Positions 15,393-23,387 of a stretch of 60,616 bases of DNA are shown in pieces. Every line of letters begins with the position of its first letter. The first letter of the stretch is position 1. The stretch comes from DATCZS01 sp036525795 (lineage in GTDB: Bacteria; Actinomycetota; Acidimicrobiia; Spongiisociales; ZC4RG35): NCBI GenBank assembly GCA_036525795.1, contig DATCZS010000135.1, positions 1 through 60,616 of the forward strand, written 5' to 3'. The notes beneath the pieces were generated by a model that was given only the letters and a program-made list of their open reading frames with translations, did no database searches and was not told the origin of the DNA. A program made the position numbers and the translations under genes.

Positions 15393-16414
15393 GAGATCCC
15401 GGCAAGGACGCACTGGAGGCACTGGCATTCTCCGGCCTCAATCCGTGGACTGCGGGACGGATGCTGTCGACCGCCGGCCCCGAGGTGGTACTGGCGAGGG
15501 CGCGGTTGCGGATGCGCGACGACGAGGCTCGGTTCGACGTGTCCGCCGACGAGCGGCGCGACCAGCTCGCCGCCCTGGGTGCCCGGTTCGTGGCGCGCGG
15601 CGACGTCGAGTTTCCCGAGTGGCTCGCCGGGATGCCGGACGCGCCCTGGTGGCTCTTCGTCACCGGCTCCCTGGCGGAGGCGCCTGGCATCGCGGTGGTC
15701 GGTTCGAGACGGGCGACGGCCTACGGGCTCGATGTGGCGCAGCGCGTCGGCACGGTGCTCGCCCAGGCCGGGATCTCGGTCGTGAGCGGTCTCGCCGCCG
15801 GCATCGATGGGGCTGCTCATCGCGGGGCGTTGATCGGTGGCGGCCATACCGTCGCCGTTCTGGGAAGCGGAATCGATGTCGTATACCCCGCCCGGCACCG
15901 GTCGCTCGCCGGGTGGATCATGAGAAGCGGCGGGGCGATGATCTCGGAGTATCCGCCCGGGGCTGCCCCCGAGCCATGGCGGTTTCCATTGCGCAATCGC
16001 ATCGTGTCGGGGCTCAGTCGAGGTGTGGTGGTCGTGGAGGCGGCGGAGAAGAGCGGCGCGCTCATCACCGCCCGTCACGCCCTGGAGCAGAATCTCGATG
16101 TGTATGCCGTACCGGGCGACATCGGCCGACCGACCTCGCGTGGCTGCAACCTCCTCATACGCGATGGTGCCCATCCCCTGACCGACCCGCACGAGTTGAT
16201 CGAGTCGCTGGGGTTCGGCTCGGCCGTCTCCCCGTCGTGTGAGGTTCTCGGGCTGGCCCCCGGAGACGCCGTGGCCATCGACGAGCTGGTGGAAAGGTCG
16301 GAGGACCCGATGGGCGTCCTGGCCCAACTCGGCCGCCTCGAACTCGCCGGCCGGGTGGTGGTCCGCGACGGCATTGTGAGCGCATTACCCGCGAACCGGA
16401 CCGCCCCTCCGTAG
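15386..16414 (+). CDS. dprA: DNA-processing protein DprA
   Basis: Binds incoming single-stranded DNA and loads RecA. The 342-residue protein has the Rossmann-like DprA core: IAVVGSRRATAYGLD near residue 105, SVVSGLAAGIDGAAHRGAL near 132, AVLGSGIDVVYPARH near 155, and ISEYPPGAAPEPWRFPLRNR near 190, then GALITARHALEQ. The C-terminal 60 residues form a winged-helix-like region. GTG 15386 or GTG 15389 starts inside the comM end (GTGA overlap). With comM this suggests a competence or recombination function; no uptake-pilus genes are in the window. Confidence 0.95.
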   Translation: MVRDPGKDALEALAFSGLNPWTAGRMLSTAGPEVVLARARLRMRDDEARFDVSADERRDQLAALGARFVARGDVEFPEWLAGMPDAPWWLFVTGSLAEAPGIAVVGSRRATAYGLDVAQRVGTVLAQAGISVVSGLAAGIDGAAHRGALIGGGHTVAVLGSGIDVVYPARHRSLAGWIMRSGGAMISEYPPGAAPEPWRFPLRNRIVSGLSRGVVVVEAAEKSGALITARHALEQNLDVYAVPGDIGRPTSRGCNLLIRDGAHPLTDPHELIESLGFGSAVSPSCEVLGLAPGDAVAIDELVERSEDPMGVLAQLGRLELAGRVVVRDGIVSALPANRTAPP

Positions 16415-16417
16415 CAT
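16412..16417 (+). promoter_or_regulatory. -10 box (TAGCAT) of the xer gene
   Basis: TAGCAT lies 7 nt before ATG 16425 and begins inside the dprA stop codon, so the promoter is at the very end of dprA. Confidence 0.55.
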
Positions 16418-16424
16418 CGGCTGC

Positions 16425-17318
16425 ATGAGAGCGGTTTCGGATACGCCGGATTGGGCACGACGCGACCTCGACGCGTACCTCGCCCGGCTGGCGCAAGAGC
16501 GGCGTCTGTCTCCCCACACGGTGGCCGCCTATCGCCGTGACCTCTCCCAGTTCCTCGAGTTCTGCGACCGCCACGACGCCGGCTCGCTCGACGACGTCGA
16601 CCGTCGCGTCATCCGCCGCTTTCTGGCCGACCTCGACGCCGCCGGATATGCCAGAACATCCGTCGCTCGCAAAGCCTCGTCGATCCGGGCGTTCTTCCAC
16701 GACATGGTTCGCCGGGGAGAGCGGTCCGTGAACCCCGCAGGCGGGCTGCACCGGCCCAAGGCGCCGCGCCGTCTGCCGAAGGTGCTTCCCGGTCGGGTGG
16801 TCGACCGGGGACTCGAGCACATCGACGGCGCAGACCCGGTGGCGCTTCGCGACCGCGCCCTCCTCGAGATGCTGTATGCCACCGGGCTACGCGTCTCGGA
16901 ACTGGCGTCCCTGCGACTCGACGACGTTCGATCGCTGTCGGAGATCAGGGTCACGGGCAAGGGGGGCCGGGTGCGTGTGGTTCCCGTCGGGCGCCCGGCG
17001 CGATTGGCAGTCGAGCGCTGGCTGGAAGGGGGCCGGCAGGCACTGGCCGGTCCGGCAGCCGGCGACGCGGTCTGGTTGGGGGTGCGGGGGTCCCCGCTCG
17101 ACGTCAGGGGGATCAGACGGGTGGTTCGGACACGGTTCGGTACGTTCCCCCATTCCTTGCGTCACTCCTTCGCCACCCACCTCCTCGAAGGTGGGGCGGA
17201 CCTGCGCACCGTGCAGGAACTCCTTGGTCACGTTGATCTGACCACCACCCAGATTTACACTCATGTTTCCCGCGATCACCTGCGAAGCACTTATGAGCGA
17301 AGCCATCCGCGGGCCTGA
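16425..17318 (+). CDS. Tyrosine recombinase XerC/XerD family
   Basis: A 297-residue site-specific recombinase that probably resolves chromosome dimers at dif. The N-terminal SAM-like domain is LDAYLARLAQERRLSPHTVAAYRRDL. The catalytic residues are all present: Arg in LYATGLRVSELASLRL, Lys in VTGKGGRVRVVPVG, His/Arg in PHSLRHSFATHLLEGGADL, His in QELLGHVDL, and nucleophile Tyr in TTQIYTHVS near the end. XerC versus XerD cannot be fixed; position beside dprA and whiG matches actinobacterial XerC. Its last 26 bp overlap whiG. Confidence 0.93.
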   Translation: MRAVSDTPDWARRDLDAYLARLAQERRLSPHTVAAYRRDLSQFLEFCDRHDAGSLDDVDRRVIRRFLADLDAAGYARTSVARKASSIRAFFHDMVRRGERSVNPAGGLHRPKAPRRLPKVLPGRVVDRGLEHIDGADPVALRDRALLEMLYATGLRVSELASLRLDDVRSLSEIRVTGKGGRVRVVPVGRPARLAVERWLEGGRQALAGPAAGDAVWLGVRGSPLDVRGIRRVVRTRFGTFPHSLRHSFATHLLEGGADLRTVQELLGHVDLTTTQIYTHVSRDHLRSTYERSHPRA

Positions 17319-18081
17319 ACGCGAACACCCGGACGACCTGGCGGCCTTGTGGGAGCGCTTCAAGGCCACCAAGTCCTCCGAGGTTCGTGATCGCCTGATC
17401 ATCAACTACGCCCCGCTCGTGAAGTTCGTCGCGGGCCGGGTCGGGGTGGGGCTGCCGCGCAGCGTCGATCACGCCGATCTCGTGTCGTACGGGATCTTTG
17501 GACTGATCGACGCAATCGACAAGTTCGAACCCGAGCGTGGCTTCAAGTTCGAGACGTACGCGATCAACCGCATCAAGGGGGCCATCCTCGACGAGCTCCG
17601 GGCACTCGACTGGGTCCCGCGGTCGGTGCGGTCCCGCGCCCGCGAGATCGAGCGGTCGATGGCCGAACTCGAGCATCGTCTGCAGCGGACGCCGACAGAC
17701 GAAGAGCTCGCCGGCCACATGACCATGCCCGTGGAAGATCTGCAGGACAGCCTGGCCGAGATCTCGCTGCTCGGAGTGGTTGCGCTCGACGAGGTGCTCG
17801 GCCCCGGCTCGGGAACGTCCCTGGGCGACATGGTGGCCGACTCGTCCGGTCTCAGTCCGGAGGCGGCCTTCCAGAAGGAAGAGACGCGGCGCACGCTGAC
17901 CGATGCTCTCAACAGGCTCCCCGATCGCGAACGGCTGGTGTTGACGCTGTACTACTTCGAAGGTCTCACGCTGGCCGAGGTCGGCGACGTGCTCGGAGTC
18001 ACCGAGTCGCGGGTGTGTCAGATCCACGCCAAGAGCGTCATGTCTCTCCGAAACCGGCTGACCGAACCGACCTTCAAGTAG
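17293..18081 (+). CDS. whiG: FliA/WhiG-family RNA polymerase sigma factor
   Basis: A 262-residue group 3 sigma factor. Region 2 spans RDRLIINYAPLVKFVAGRVG and DLVSYGIFGLIDAIDKFEPE-GFKFETYAINRIKGAI; region 3 is the RTPTDEELAGHMTM segment; region 4 has RLPDRERLVLTLYYFEGLTLAEVGDVLGVTESRVCQIH. ATG 17293 sits inside the end of the xer gene. In Streptomyces WhiG starts sporulation; in motile bacteria the homologue drives flagellar genes. No sporulation or flagellar gene is visible here, so its regulon is unknown. A weak terminator follows. Confidence 0.92.
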   Translation: MSEAIRGPEREHPDDLAALWERFKATKSSEVRDRLIINYAPLVKFVAGRVGVGLPRSVDHADLVSYGIFGLIDAIDKFEPERGFKFETYAINRIKGAILDELRALDWVPRSVRSRAREIERSMAELEHRLQRTPTDEELAGHMTMPVEDLQDSLAEISLLGVVALDEVLGPGSGTSLGDMVADSSGLSPEAAFQKEETRRTLTDALNRLPDRERLVLTLYYFEGLTLAEVGDVLGVTESRVCQIHAKSVMSLRNRLTEPTFK

Positions 18082-18095
18082 CCATCAGGCATCGT

Positions 18096-18117
18096 CGAGC
18101 CGGGCTCGGTTTTCTCC
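18096..18117 (+). terminator. Probable intrinsic terminator after whiG
   Basis: A 5-bp stem CGAGC/GCTCG with loop CGG at 18096-18108 is followed by GTTTTCTCC. The stem is short, so termination may be partial. Confidence 0.45.
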
Positions 18118-18134
18118 CGTTTCCTGGCGGCGGT

Positions 18135-18140
18135 TACGAT
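18135..18140 (+). promoter_or_regulatory. -10 box (TACGAT) of rpsB-tsf with a 120-nt leader
   Basis: TACGAT lies about 122 nt before GTG 18262. The leader can form two tight hairpins, GCACG/CGTGC at 18153-18165 and GCCGC/GCGGC at 18200-18212, and ends in AAGGAG. Ribosomal protein S2 commonly autoregulates through its leader, so the hairpins are candidates for that. Confidence 0.5.
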
Positions 18141-18261
18141 CGGGCCTATCACGCACGCTTCGTGCACCCTGCTGGTCGGGCGAACGCTCGATGAGGGTGG
18201 CCGCTCCGCGGCTCGTCTTCGCGACGCACGTGGCGGAGGAAGAAACCAGAAAGGAGACGTC

Positions 18262-18975
18262 GTGCCCGTCACGATGAAACAACTGCTGGAGGCCGGCGTC
18301 CACTTCGGCCACCAGACCCGCCGGTGGAATCCGAAGATGGCCCCCTTCATCTATGGGGAGCGCAACGGCATTCACATCATCGATCTGCGCCAGACCCTCG
18401 AGCAGGTCAACGCAGCCGCCGACTACGTGAAGGACCTCGCCGCCAAGGGCGGCCTGATCATGTTCGTCGGCACCAAGAAGCAGGCTCAGGCCCCCGTCGC
18501 ACAGGCGGCGCAGGAGGCCGGGATGCCCTATGTCAACTATCGCTGGTTGGGCGGGATGCTCACCAACTTCCAGACCATCCAAAAGCGCATCTACTACATG
18601 CGGGAGCTGGAGCGGATGGAGGAGTCAGGCGAGATGCAGGCTCGTCCCAAGAAGGAGCGGCTGCGTCTGCGCCGCGAGCTGGGCAAGTTGCAGGCGAACC
18701 TCGGGGGCGTACGGCATCTGAGCCGGGTTCCCGACGCTGTCTTCCTCGTCGATGTCAACGCCGAGCAGACCGCCGTCAAGGAGGCGGCGCGGCTGGGTCT
18801 GAAGACGATCGCTCTCGTCGACACCAATTGCGATCCAGACAACATCGACATCGTCATCCCGGGCAATGACGATGCCATTCGCTCGGCCGAGCTGATCGCG
18901 ATGGCCCTCGCCGAAGGCGCCAAGCTCGGGCGCGAGGTTGCGTCGAAGGCGCAGCCGGCGGCCGACGAGTCCTGA
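18262..18975 (+). CDS. rpsB: 30S ribosomal protein S2
   Basis: Small-subunit protein, one of the last to join the 30S body. The 237-residue product has the S2 signatures VTMKQLLEAGVHFGHQTRRWNPKM at the N-terminus (in part) and NYRWLGGMLTNFQTIQKRI near residue 92, then DAVFLVDVNAEQTAVKEA and TNCDPDNIDIVIPGNDDAIRS (in part). GTG 18262 has a strong AAGGAG site. It is followed by tsf at 26 nt, the universal bacterial pair. Confidence 0.97.
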   Translation: MPVTMKQLLEAGVHFGHQTRRWNPKMAPFIYGERNGIHIIDLRQTLEQVNAAADYVKDLAAKGGLIMFVGTKKQAQAPVAQAAQEAGMPYVNYRWLGGMLTNFQTIQKRIYYMRELERMEESGEMQARPKKERLRLRRELGKLQANLGGVRHLSRVPDAVFLVDVNAEQTAVKEAARLGLKTIALVDTNCDPDNIDIVIPGNDDAIRSAELIAMALAEGAKLGREVASKAQPAADES

Positions 18976-19001
18976 TCACATCGAATCTGGAGGATCCCAC
19001 C

Positions 19002-19619
19002 GTGGCAACGATCACCGCCAAGGATGTCCAGCGCCTGCGCCAGCAGGCCGGCGTGGGCATGATGGACGCCAAGAAGGCACTCGCCGACGCCGATGGCGAC
19101 TTCGAAAAGGCAGTCGAGCTCCTGCGTGAACGAGGGCTCGCCAAGGCGTCGAAACGGTCAGACCGCGACGCCAACGAAGGCACCATCGGCATCTACGTTC
19201 ACCATCAGAACGGCCATCCCGTCATGGGCGTGGTCGTCGAGTTGGCGTGCGAGACCGACTTCGTGGCCAAGAGCCCCGAGTTCAACGACGTCGCCAACGA
19301 CATCGCGATGCACATCTCCTGGGCGAACCCGACCTGGGTCAACACCGAGGTGGTGGACGAGGCGGCGCTCGCGAAGGAGAGGGAGCTGATCGAGCGCGAG
19401 GCCCGGGCGGCCGGCCGGCCAGACGCGGCCATCCCCAAGATCGTCGAAGGCCGCATCGCCAAGTACATCGAGGACAACGTGCTCACCGAGCAACCGTTCG
19501 TGAACAAAGAGAAGTACGAAGGCACGGTCGGCACGCTCGTCGGTCAGCTCGCCTCCAAGATGGGCGAGAACATCTACGTGCGCCGGTTCAGCCGGGTGCT
19601 CGTCGGCGAGCAGGCTTGA
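19002..19619 (+). CDS. tsf: Elongation factor Ts
   Basis: Nucleotide-exchange factor for EF-Tu. The N-terminal UBA-like domain with QRLRQQAGVGMMDAKKAL and the core motif ELACETDFVAKSPEF near residue 80 are clear. At 205 residues it is shorter than the roughly 270-280 of Streptomyces and Mycobacterium and closer to the Thermus-type short form, missing much of the second core subdomain. GTG 19002 follows GGAGG. pyrH follows 52 bp downstream with its own promoter. Confidence 0.96.
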   Translation: MATITAKDVQRLRQQAGVGMMDAKKALADADGDFEKAVELLRERGLAKASKRSDRDANEGTIGIYVHHQNGHPVMGVVVELACETDFVAKSPEFNDVANDIAMHISWANPTWVNTEVVDEAALAKERELIEREARAAGRPDAAIPKIVEGRIAKYIEDNVLTEQPFVNKEKYEGTVGTLVGQLASKMGENIYVRRFSRVLVGEQA

Positions 19620-19656
19620 TCCCGAGAGGATACGACCCGGGGTCGGCCATCGGCGG

Positions 19657-19662
19657 TAAGGT
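19657..19662 (+). promoter_or_regulatory. -10 box (TAAGGT) of pyrH
   Basis: TAAGGT lies 9 nt before ATG 19672, giving a leaderless or nearly leaderless pyrH-frr-cdsA-dxr transcript in addition to read-through from tsf. Confidence 0.5.
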
Positions 19663-19671
19663 CATCTGCCG

Positions 19672-20385
19672 ATGACCGATTCTCCGCGGCGGATTCTTCT
19701 GAAGCTCTCGGGTGAGGCATTCGCCGACCCGACGCTCGGGTACGGAATCGACCCGGACACGGTGGCGCGTGTGGCGGCCGAGGTGGCGGAGGCGCACGGC
19801 TTGGGGGTGGAGATCGCCCTCGTGGTCGGCGGCGGCAACATCTTTCGGGGCGTGTCGCAGGCGGCCAAGGGGATGGATCGCGCCAGCTCCGACTACATGG
19901 GCATGCTGGCCACCGTCATCAACGCACTGGCACTGCGGGATTCCCTCGAGAAGGCCGGTGTCGCGACCCGGGTCCAGTCCGCCATCGCCATGCAGCAGCT
20001 GGCCGAGCCGTACATCAGGCTTCGGGCGATTCGCCACCTGGAGAAGGGGCGAGTCGTGATCTTCGCCGCAGGAACCGGGAACCCGTTCTTCACCACCGAC
20101 ACCACTGCCGCGCTCCGGGCGGTCGAGATCGGGGCGGAGATGCTCCTGAAGGCGAGCAAGGTGGACGGTATCTACGACGATGATCCCGTCACCCACCCAG
20201 ACGCCAAGAAGATCGATGAGCTCACCTACATGGAGTTCCTGTCGATGGGTCTGAGGGTGATGGACTCCACCGCCATTACGATGTGCAGGGAGCACGACGT
20301 ACCGATCCTCGTGTTCGACATGACCACCCCCGGGAACATCGTTCGGGCTGTTCGGGGGGAGCGGATCGGTACCGTTGTCCACTGA
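19672..20385 (+). CDS. pyrH: UMP kinase
   Basis: Phosphorylates UMP to UDP with ATP; bacterial UMP kinases are regulated by GTP and UTP. The 237-residue amino-acid-kinase-fold protein has LLKLSGEAFADP at the N-terminus, LVVGGGNIFRGV near residue 52, DYMGMLATVINALALRD near 78, GTGNPFFTTDTTAALRAVEI near 140 and the C-terminal TAITMCREHDVPILVFD. Leads into frr, the conserved order in bacteria. Confidence 0.97.
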   Translation: MTDSPRRILLKLSGEAFADPTLGYGIDPDTVARVAAEVAEAHGLGVEIALVVGGGNIFRGVSQAAKGMDRASSDYMGMLATVINALALRDSLEKAGVATRVQSAIAMQQLAEPYIRLRAIRHLEKGRVVIFAAGTGNPFFTTDTTAALRAVEIGAEMLLKASKVDGIYDDDPVTHPDAKKIDELTYMEFLSMGLRVMDSTAITMCREHDVPILVFDMTTPGNIVRAVRGERIGTVVH

Positions 20386-20395
20386 GGGAGGAAAG

Positions 20396-20947
20396 ATGAT
20401 CCCCGAACTCCTCGAAGAGGCATCGACGAAGATGAGTCAGGCGATCGAGCACGTCGTGGCCGAGTTCGCCACCATACGCACGGGGCGCGCCAACCCCCAG
20501 ATCCTCAATCGGATCACGGTGGAGTACTACGGGCAGATGACGCCGCTCCAGCAGCTGGCCAGCTTCTCTGTGCCCGAGCCGCGGCTCCTGGTCGTCCAGC
20601 CGTTCGACAAATCGACGGTGAACAGCATCGAGCGAGCGCTGCGCGAGTCCGATCTCGGCCTGAACCCGAGCAACGACGGCTCGCTGATCCGTCTTGCCTT
20701 CCCGCCGCTGACAGAGGAACGGCGCAAGGAGTTGATCCGTCTCGTTCGGCACATGGCCGAGGAGGGGCGGGTCGCGATTCGCAACATCCGTCGCCACACG
20801 AAGTCGGACATGGAGGCGCTGCACGGCGAGATCTCCGACGACGACATCCATCGCGCCGAGAAGGACCTCCAGGACGTGACGGACAGCCACGTCGCCTCCA
20901 TCGACTCGATGCTCGAGCACAAGGAAGCCGAGCTCCTCGAGGTATGA
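20396..20947 (+). CDS. frr: Ribosome recycling factor
   Basis: Splits post-termination ribosomes together with EF-G. The 183-residue protein carries ATIRTGRANPQILNRITVEYYG near residue 28 (in part), PLQQLASFSVPEPRLLVVQP, and the C-terminal KEL-type segment EERRKELIRLVRHMAEEGRVAIRNIR (in part). ATG 20396 has GAGGAAAG directly upstream and lies 10 nt after pyrH. Confidence 0.97.
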   Translation: MIPELLEEASTKMSQAIEHVVAEFATIRTGRANPQILNRITVEYYGQMTPLQQLASFSVPEPRLLVVQPFDKSTVNSIERALRESDLGLNPSNDGSLIRLAFPPLTEERRKELIRLVRHMAEEGRVAIRNIRRHTKSDMEALHGEISDDDIHRAEKDLQDVTDSHVASIDSMLEHKEAELLEV

Positions 20948-20948
20948 G

Positions 20949-22205
20949 GTGAGCGACCGAACATCCGACGACGAGGGCGGGCGCGTTCGCCGCCCGTGGG
21001 AGGAACCCACCGGAGAGCTCGACGCGGTCACCGGCGATTCGGACGAGGGGGAAGAACCCGGGTCCCCGCCCACAAGCCAGGAGCCGGTCGCCGATCAGCT
21101 TCCCTTCGACGCCCCCGCCTCCTCCGCCGAGCGCGAGGAGCCGGCGGCCGATGCCTATGCCGATCTGCGCGACCTGGCGGAGGGGTCGAGCTCGTTCGAC
21201 GAGTTCAGCCACGACGACTACCTGTCGACCACGACCAGGGAGTACCAGGGGCTCGCCGAAGAGATCGCCCAGGCCGAAACCGAGGAGTTCGAGCGGACCG
21301 CCGTGGCGGCTTCGATGCCCGGGGTCGGATCCGGGCTCATCGGCTTCGACGACGTCACCGGGAAGCGCTCCGCCACCGAAGAGGAGCTGGAGATCGAAGA
21401 ACAGCGCCGCTCCTCCGATCTGGCGATGCGCGCCGGAACCGCGGTGGTCCTCGTCGGGTTGTTCCTGGGGAGCCTGCTGTTGGGCGGACGCTGGTTCGCC
21501 GCGTTCGTCGGGATCATGATGCTGGTGGGCCTCGGTGAGTTCTTCGCCACGGTCCGCCAGCGCGGCTACGCACCTGTTGCGGTGTTCGGGTTCATCGGAC
21601 TGATCGGAGCCGTCGTCGGCGGCTACCTGTCCGGTCCGATCGCCGTCGCCGGATTCGTGTGTCTGACCATGTTCCTCACCGGGTTCTTCTACAGCGTGGT
21701 CGTGAGGCGCAATCCGCTGGAGAACGCCTCCATCACGGTGTTCGGAACGGCGTGGGTGTCGCTCCTGTCCTTCGCGGTGATGATCGGCCGGTCCGAGAGG
21801 GCGGTCGGTCTCGTGTTGTTCGTCGTCGCGGTGTCTGCGTTCTTCGACATCGGCTCGTACGCCGTCGGCAGGGCGGTCGGGCACCGTCCGATCGCGCCGG
21901 TCGTGTCTCCCAAGAAGACCGTGGAGGGCCTGGTCGGCGGGGTGGTGTTCGCCTTCGGGGTGTCTGCGGTCCTCTCGACCATCATCGAGCCCGTGGACCT
22001 GAGGGCTTCGCTGGTGTTTGCCGGATTGGTGTGCATCCTCGGTCCGCTCGGGGATGCGGCCGAGTCGGTGGTCAAGCGATCCCTCGACGTCAAGGACATG
22101 GGGACGATCCTTCCAGGGCACGGTGGGATCCTCGACAGGGTCGACGCTCTGTTGTTCGTCGTTCCGGCGGCCTACTTCTTCTTCGACCATCTCGGGTATC
22201 TGTGA
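20949..22205 (+). CDS. cdsA: Phosphatidate cytidylyltransferase with acidic N-terminal extension
   Basis: Makes CDP-diacylglycerol from phosphatidic acid and CTP, at the cytoplasmic membrane. The last 275 residues are a normal CdsA with about eight membrane segments and the family signature KRSLDVKDMGTILPGHGG followed by ILDRVDAL near residue 390. The first 150 residues are a soluble, Asp/Glu/Pro-rich extension without a recognised fold, so the protein (418 aa) is longer than the 270-300 usual. GTG 20949 begins one base after the frr stop and the end overlaps dxr as GTGA. Confidence 0.93.
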   Translation: MSDRTSDDEGGRVRRPWEEPTGELDAVTGDSDEGEEPGSPPTSQEPVADQLPFDAPASSAEREEPAADAYADLRDLAEGSSSFDEFSHDDYLSTTTREYQGLAEEIAQAETEEFERTAVAASMPGVGSGLIGFDDVTGKRSATEEELEIEEQRRSSDLAMRAGTAVVLVGLFLGSLLLGGRWFAAFVGIMMLVGLGEFFATVRQRGYAPVAVFGFIGLIGAVVGGYLSGPIAVAGFVCLTMFLTGFFYSVVVRRNPLENASITVFGTAWVSLLSFAVMIGRSERAVGLVLFVVAVSAFFDIGSYAVGRAVGHRPIAPVVSPKKTVEGLVGGVVFAFGVSAVLSTIIEPVDLRASLVFAGLVCILGPLGDAAESVVKRSLDVKDMGTILPGHGGILDRVDALLFVVPAAYFFFDHLGYL

Positions 22206-23344
22206 GTCTGCGTCACCTGGTGGTGCTGGGGGCCACCGGATCGATCGGCGAAAGGGCTCTGGAGGTGGCGGGCGAACTCTCGTTGCCTGTGGCCGGTGTC
22301 GCCGCGAGGACTCCCGGTGAAGGACTCGCCCGGGTGGCCGAACGACATCCAGACGCCCGGGTGATCGCCACCGGGGGGTCCTCCGCGGAGCGGGCCGGCT
22401 TTCTCGAACGGGTGCCGCGGGCCGAGTTCGGTCACGAAGCACTGTCGGATGTCGCCGCCACACCAGGCGCGACAGTGGTCAACGCCGTGGTGGGCGCCGC
22501 CGGTCTGCCCGCCACCATGTCGGCCATCGCAGCAGGCAACAGGCTGGCCCTGGCGAACAAGGAGAGTCTGGTCGCGGGCGGCCGGCTCGTGATGGCGGCG
22601 CTGGAGACCTCGGGGGCGGAGCTGATCCCGGTCGATTCAGAACACTCGGCGCTGTTCCAGTTGCTCGAGCGCACTCCGGCGCCCGAAGTGGAGCGACTGA
22701 TCCTGACCGCGAGCGGCGGCCCCTTCCGTGGCATGACCGCCGACTCGCTCGAAGAGGTGACTCCGGCCGAGGCGCTGGCCCATCCCACCTGGGACATGGG
22801 GCGGCGTATCTCCGTCGACTCGGCCACGCTGGCCAACAAGGGCCTCGAAGTCATCGAGGCGCACGTGCTGTTCGGACTTCCACTCGAGCGCATCGGCGTG
22901 GTCGTGCACCCCCAGAGCGTGGTGCACTCGTTGATCCAACTGACCGATGGTGCGCTCCTGGCGCACCTGGGGGCACCCGACATGCGGGTCCCGATCCGGT
23001 ACGCCCTCACCCATCCGGAACGGACACCGGGGGCGACCGTGCCGTTCTCGCTCACCGAACAGGCGCTGACGTTCGAGCCCCCCGACCTGGACTCCTTTCC
23101 CGCTCTTCGCCTGGCATACGAGGCAGGACGCGCAGGGGGGTCGGCTCCCGCCGCGTACAACGCGGCAGACGAGGTGGCCGTCGCGGCCTTCCTCCAGGGG
23201 CGAATCGGATTCCGTTCCATCTCCCGCATCATCGAACGGACGATGGATGCCGCAGAGTGGCGAGTGCCGGGCTCGGTCGAGGACGTATTCGACGTCGACC
23301 GGGAGGCGAGGTCGGTGGCGGCATCGATGATCGGCTCGTGCTGA
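22202..23344 (+). CDS. dxr: 1-deoxy-D-xylulose 5-phosphate reductoisomerase
   Basis: Second enzyme of the MEP isoprenoid pathway, converting DXP to MEP with NADPH. The 380-residue protein has the Rossmann motif VVLGATGSIGERAL near residue 8, LALANKESLVAGG near residue 115, the substrate and metal segment IPVDSEHSALFQLL near 140, ASGGPFRGMT near 170 and HPTWDMGRRISVDSATLANK near 193. GTG 22202 overlaps the cdsA stop. The same pathway is served by ispG two genes downstream. Confidence 0.96.
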   Translation: MSLRHLVVLGATGSIGERALEVAGELSLPVAGVAARTPGEGLARVAERHPDARVIATGGSSAERAGFLERVPRAEFGHEALSDVAATPGATVVNAVVGAAGLPATMSAIAAGNRLALANKESLVAGGRLVMAALETSGAELIPVDSEHSALFQLLERTPAPEVERLILTASGGPFRGMTADSLEEVTPAEALAHPTWDMGRRISVDSATLANKGLEVIEAHVLFGLPLERIGVVVHPQSVVHSLIQLTDGALLAHLGAPDMRVPIRYALTHPERTPGATVPFSLTEQALTFEPPDLDSFPALRLAYEAGRAGGSAPAAYNAADEVAVAAFLQGRIGFRSISRIIERTMDAAEWRVPGSVEDVFDVDREARSVAASMIGSC

Positions 23345-23363
23345 TGTACCGGCGGACGCCCAC

Positions 23364-23369
23364 TACCTT
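23364..23369 (+). promoter_or_regulatory. -10 box (TACCTT) of rseP
   Basis: TACCTT is 18 nt before GTG 23388; the short leader contains GGAGG. An internal promoter for rseP is therefore likely. Confidence 0.4.
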
Positions 23370-23387
23370 GGTGCCGGAGGTTTTCAC

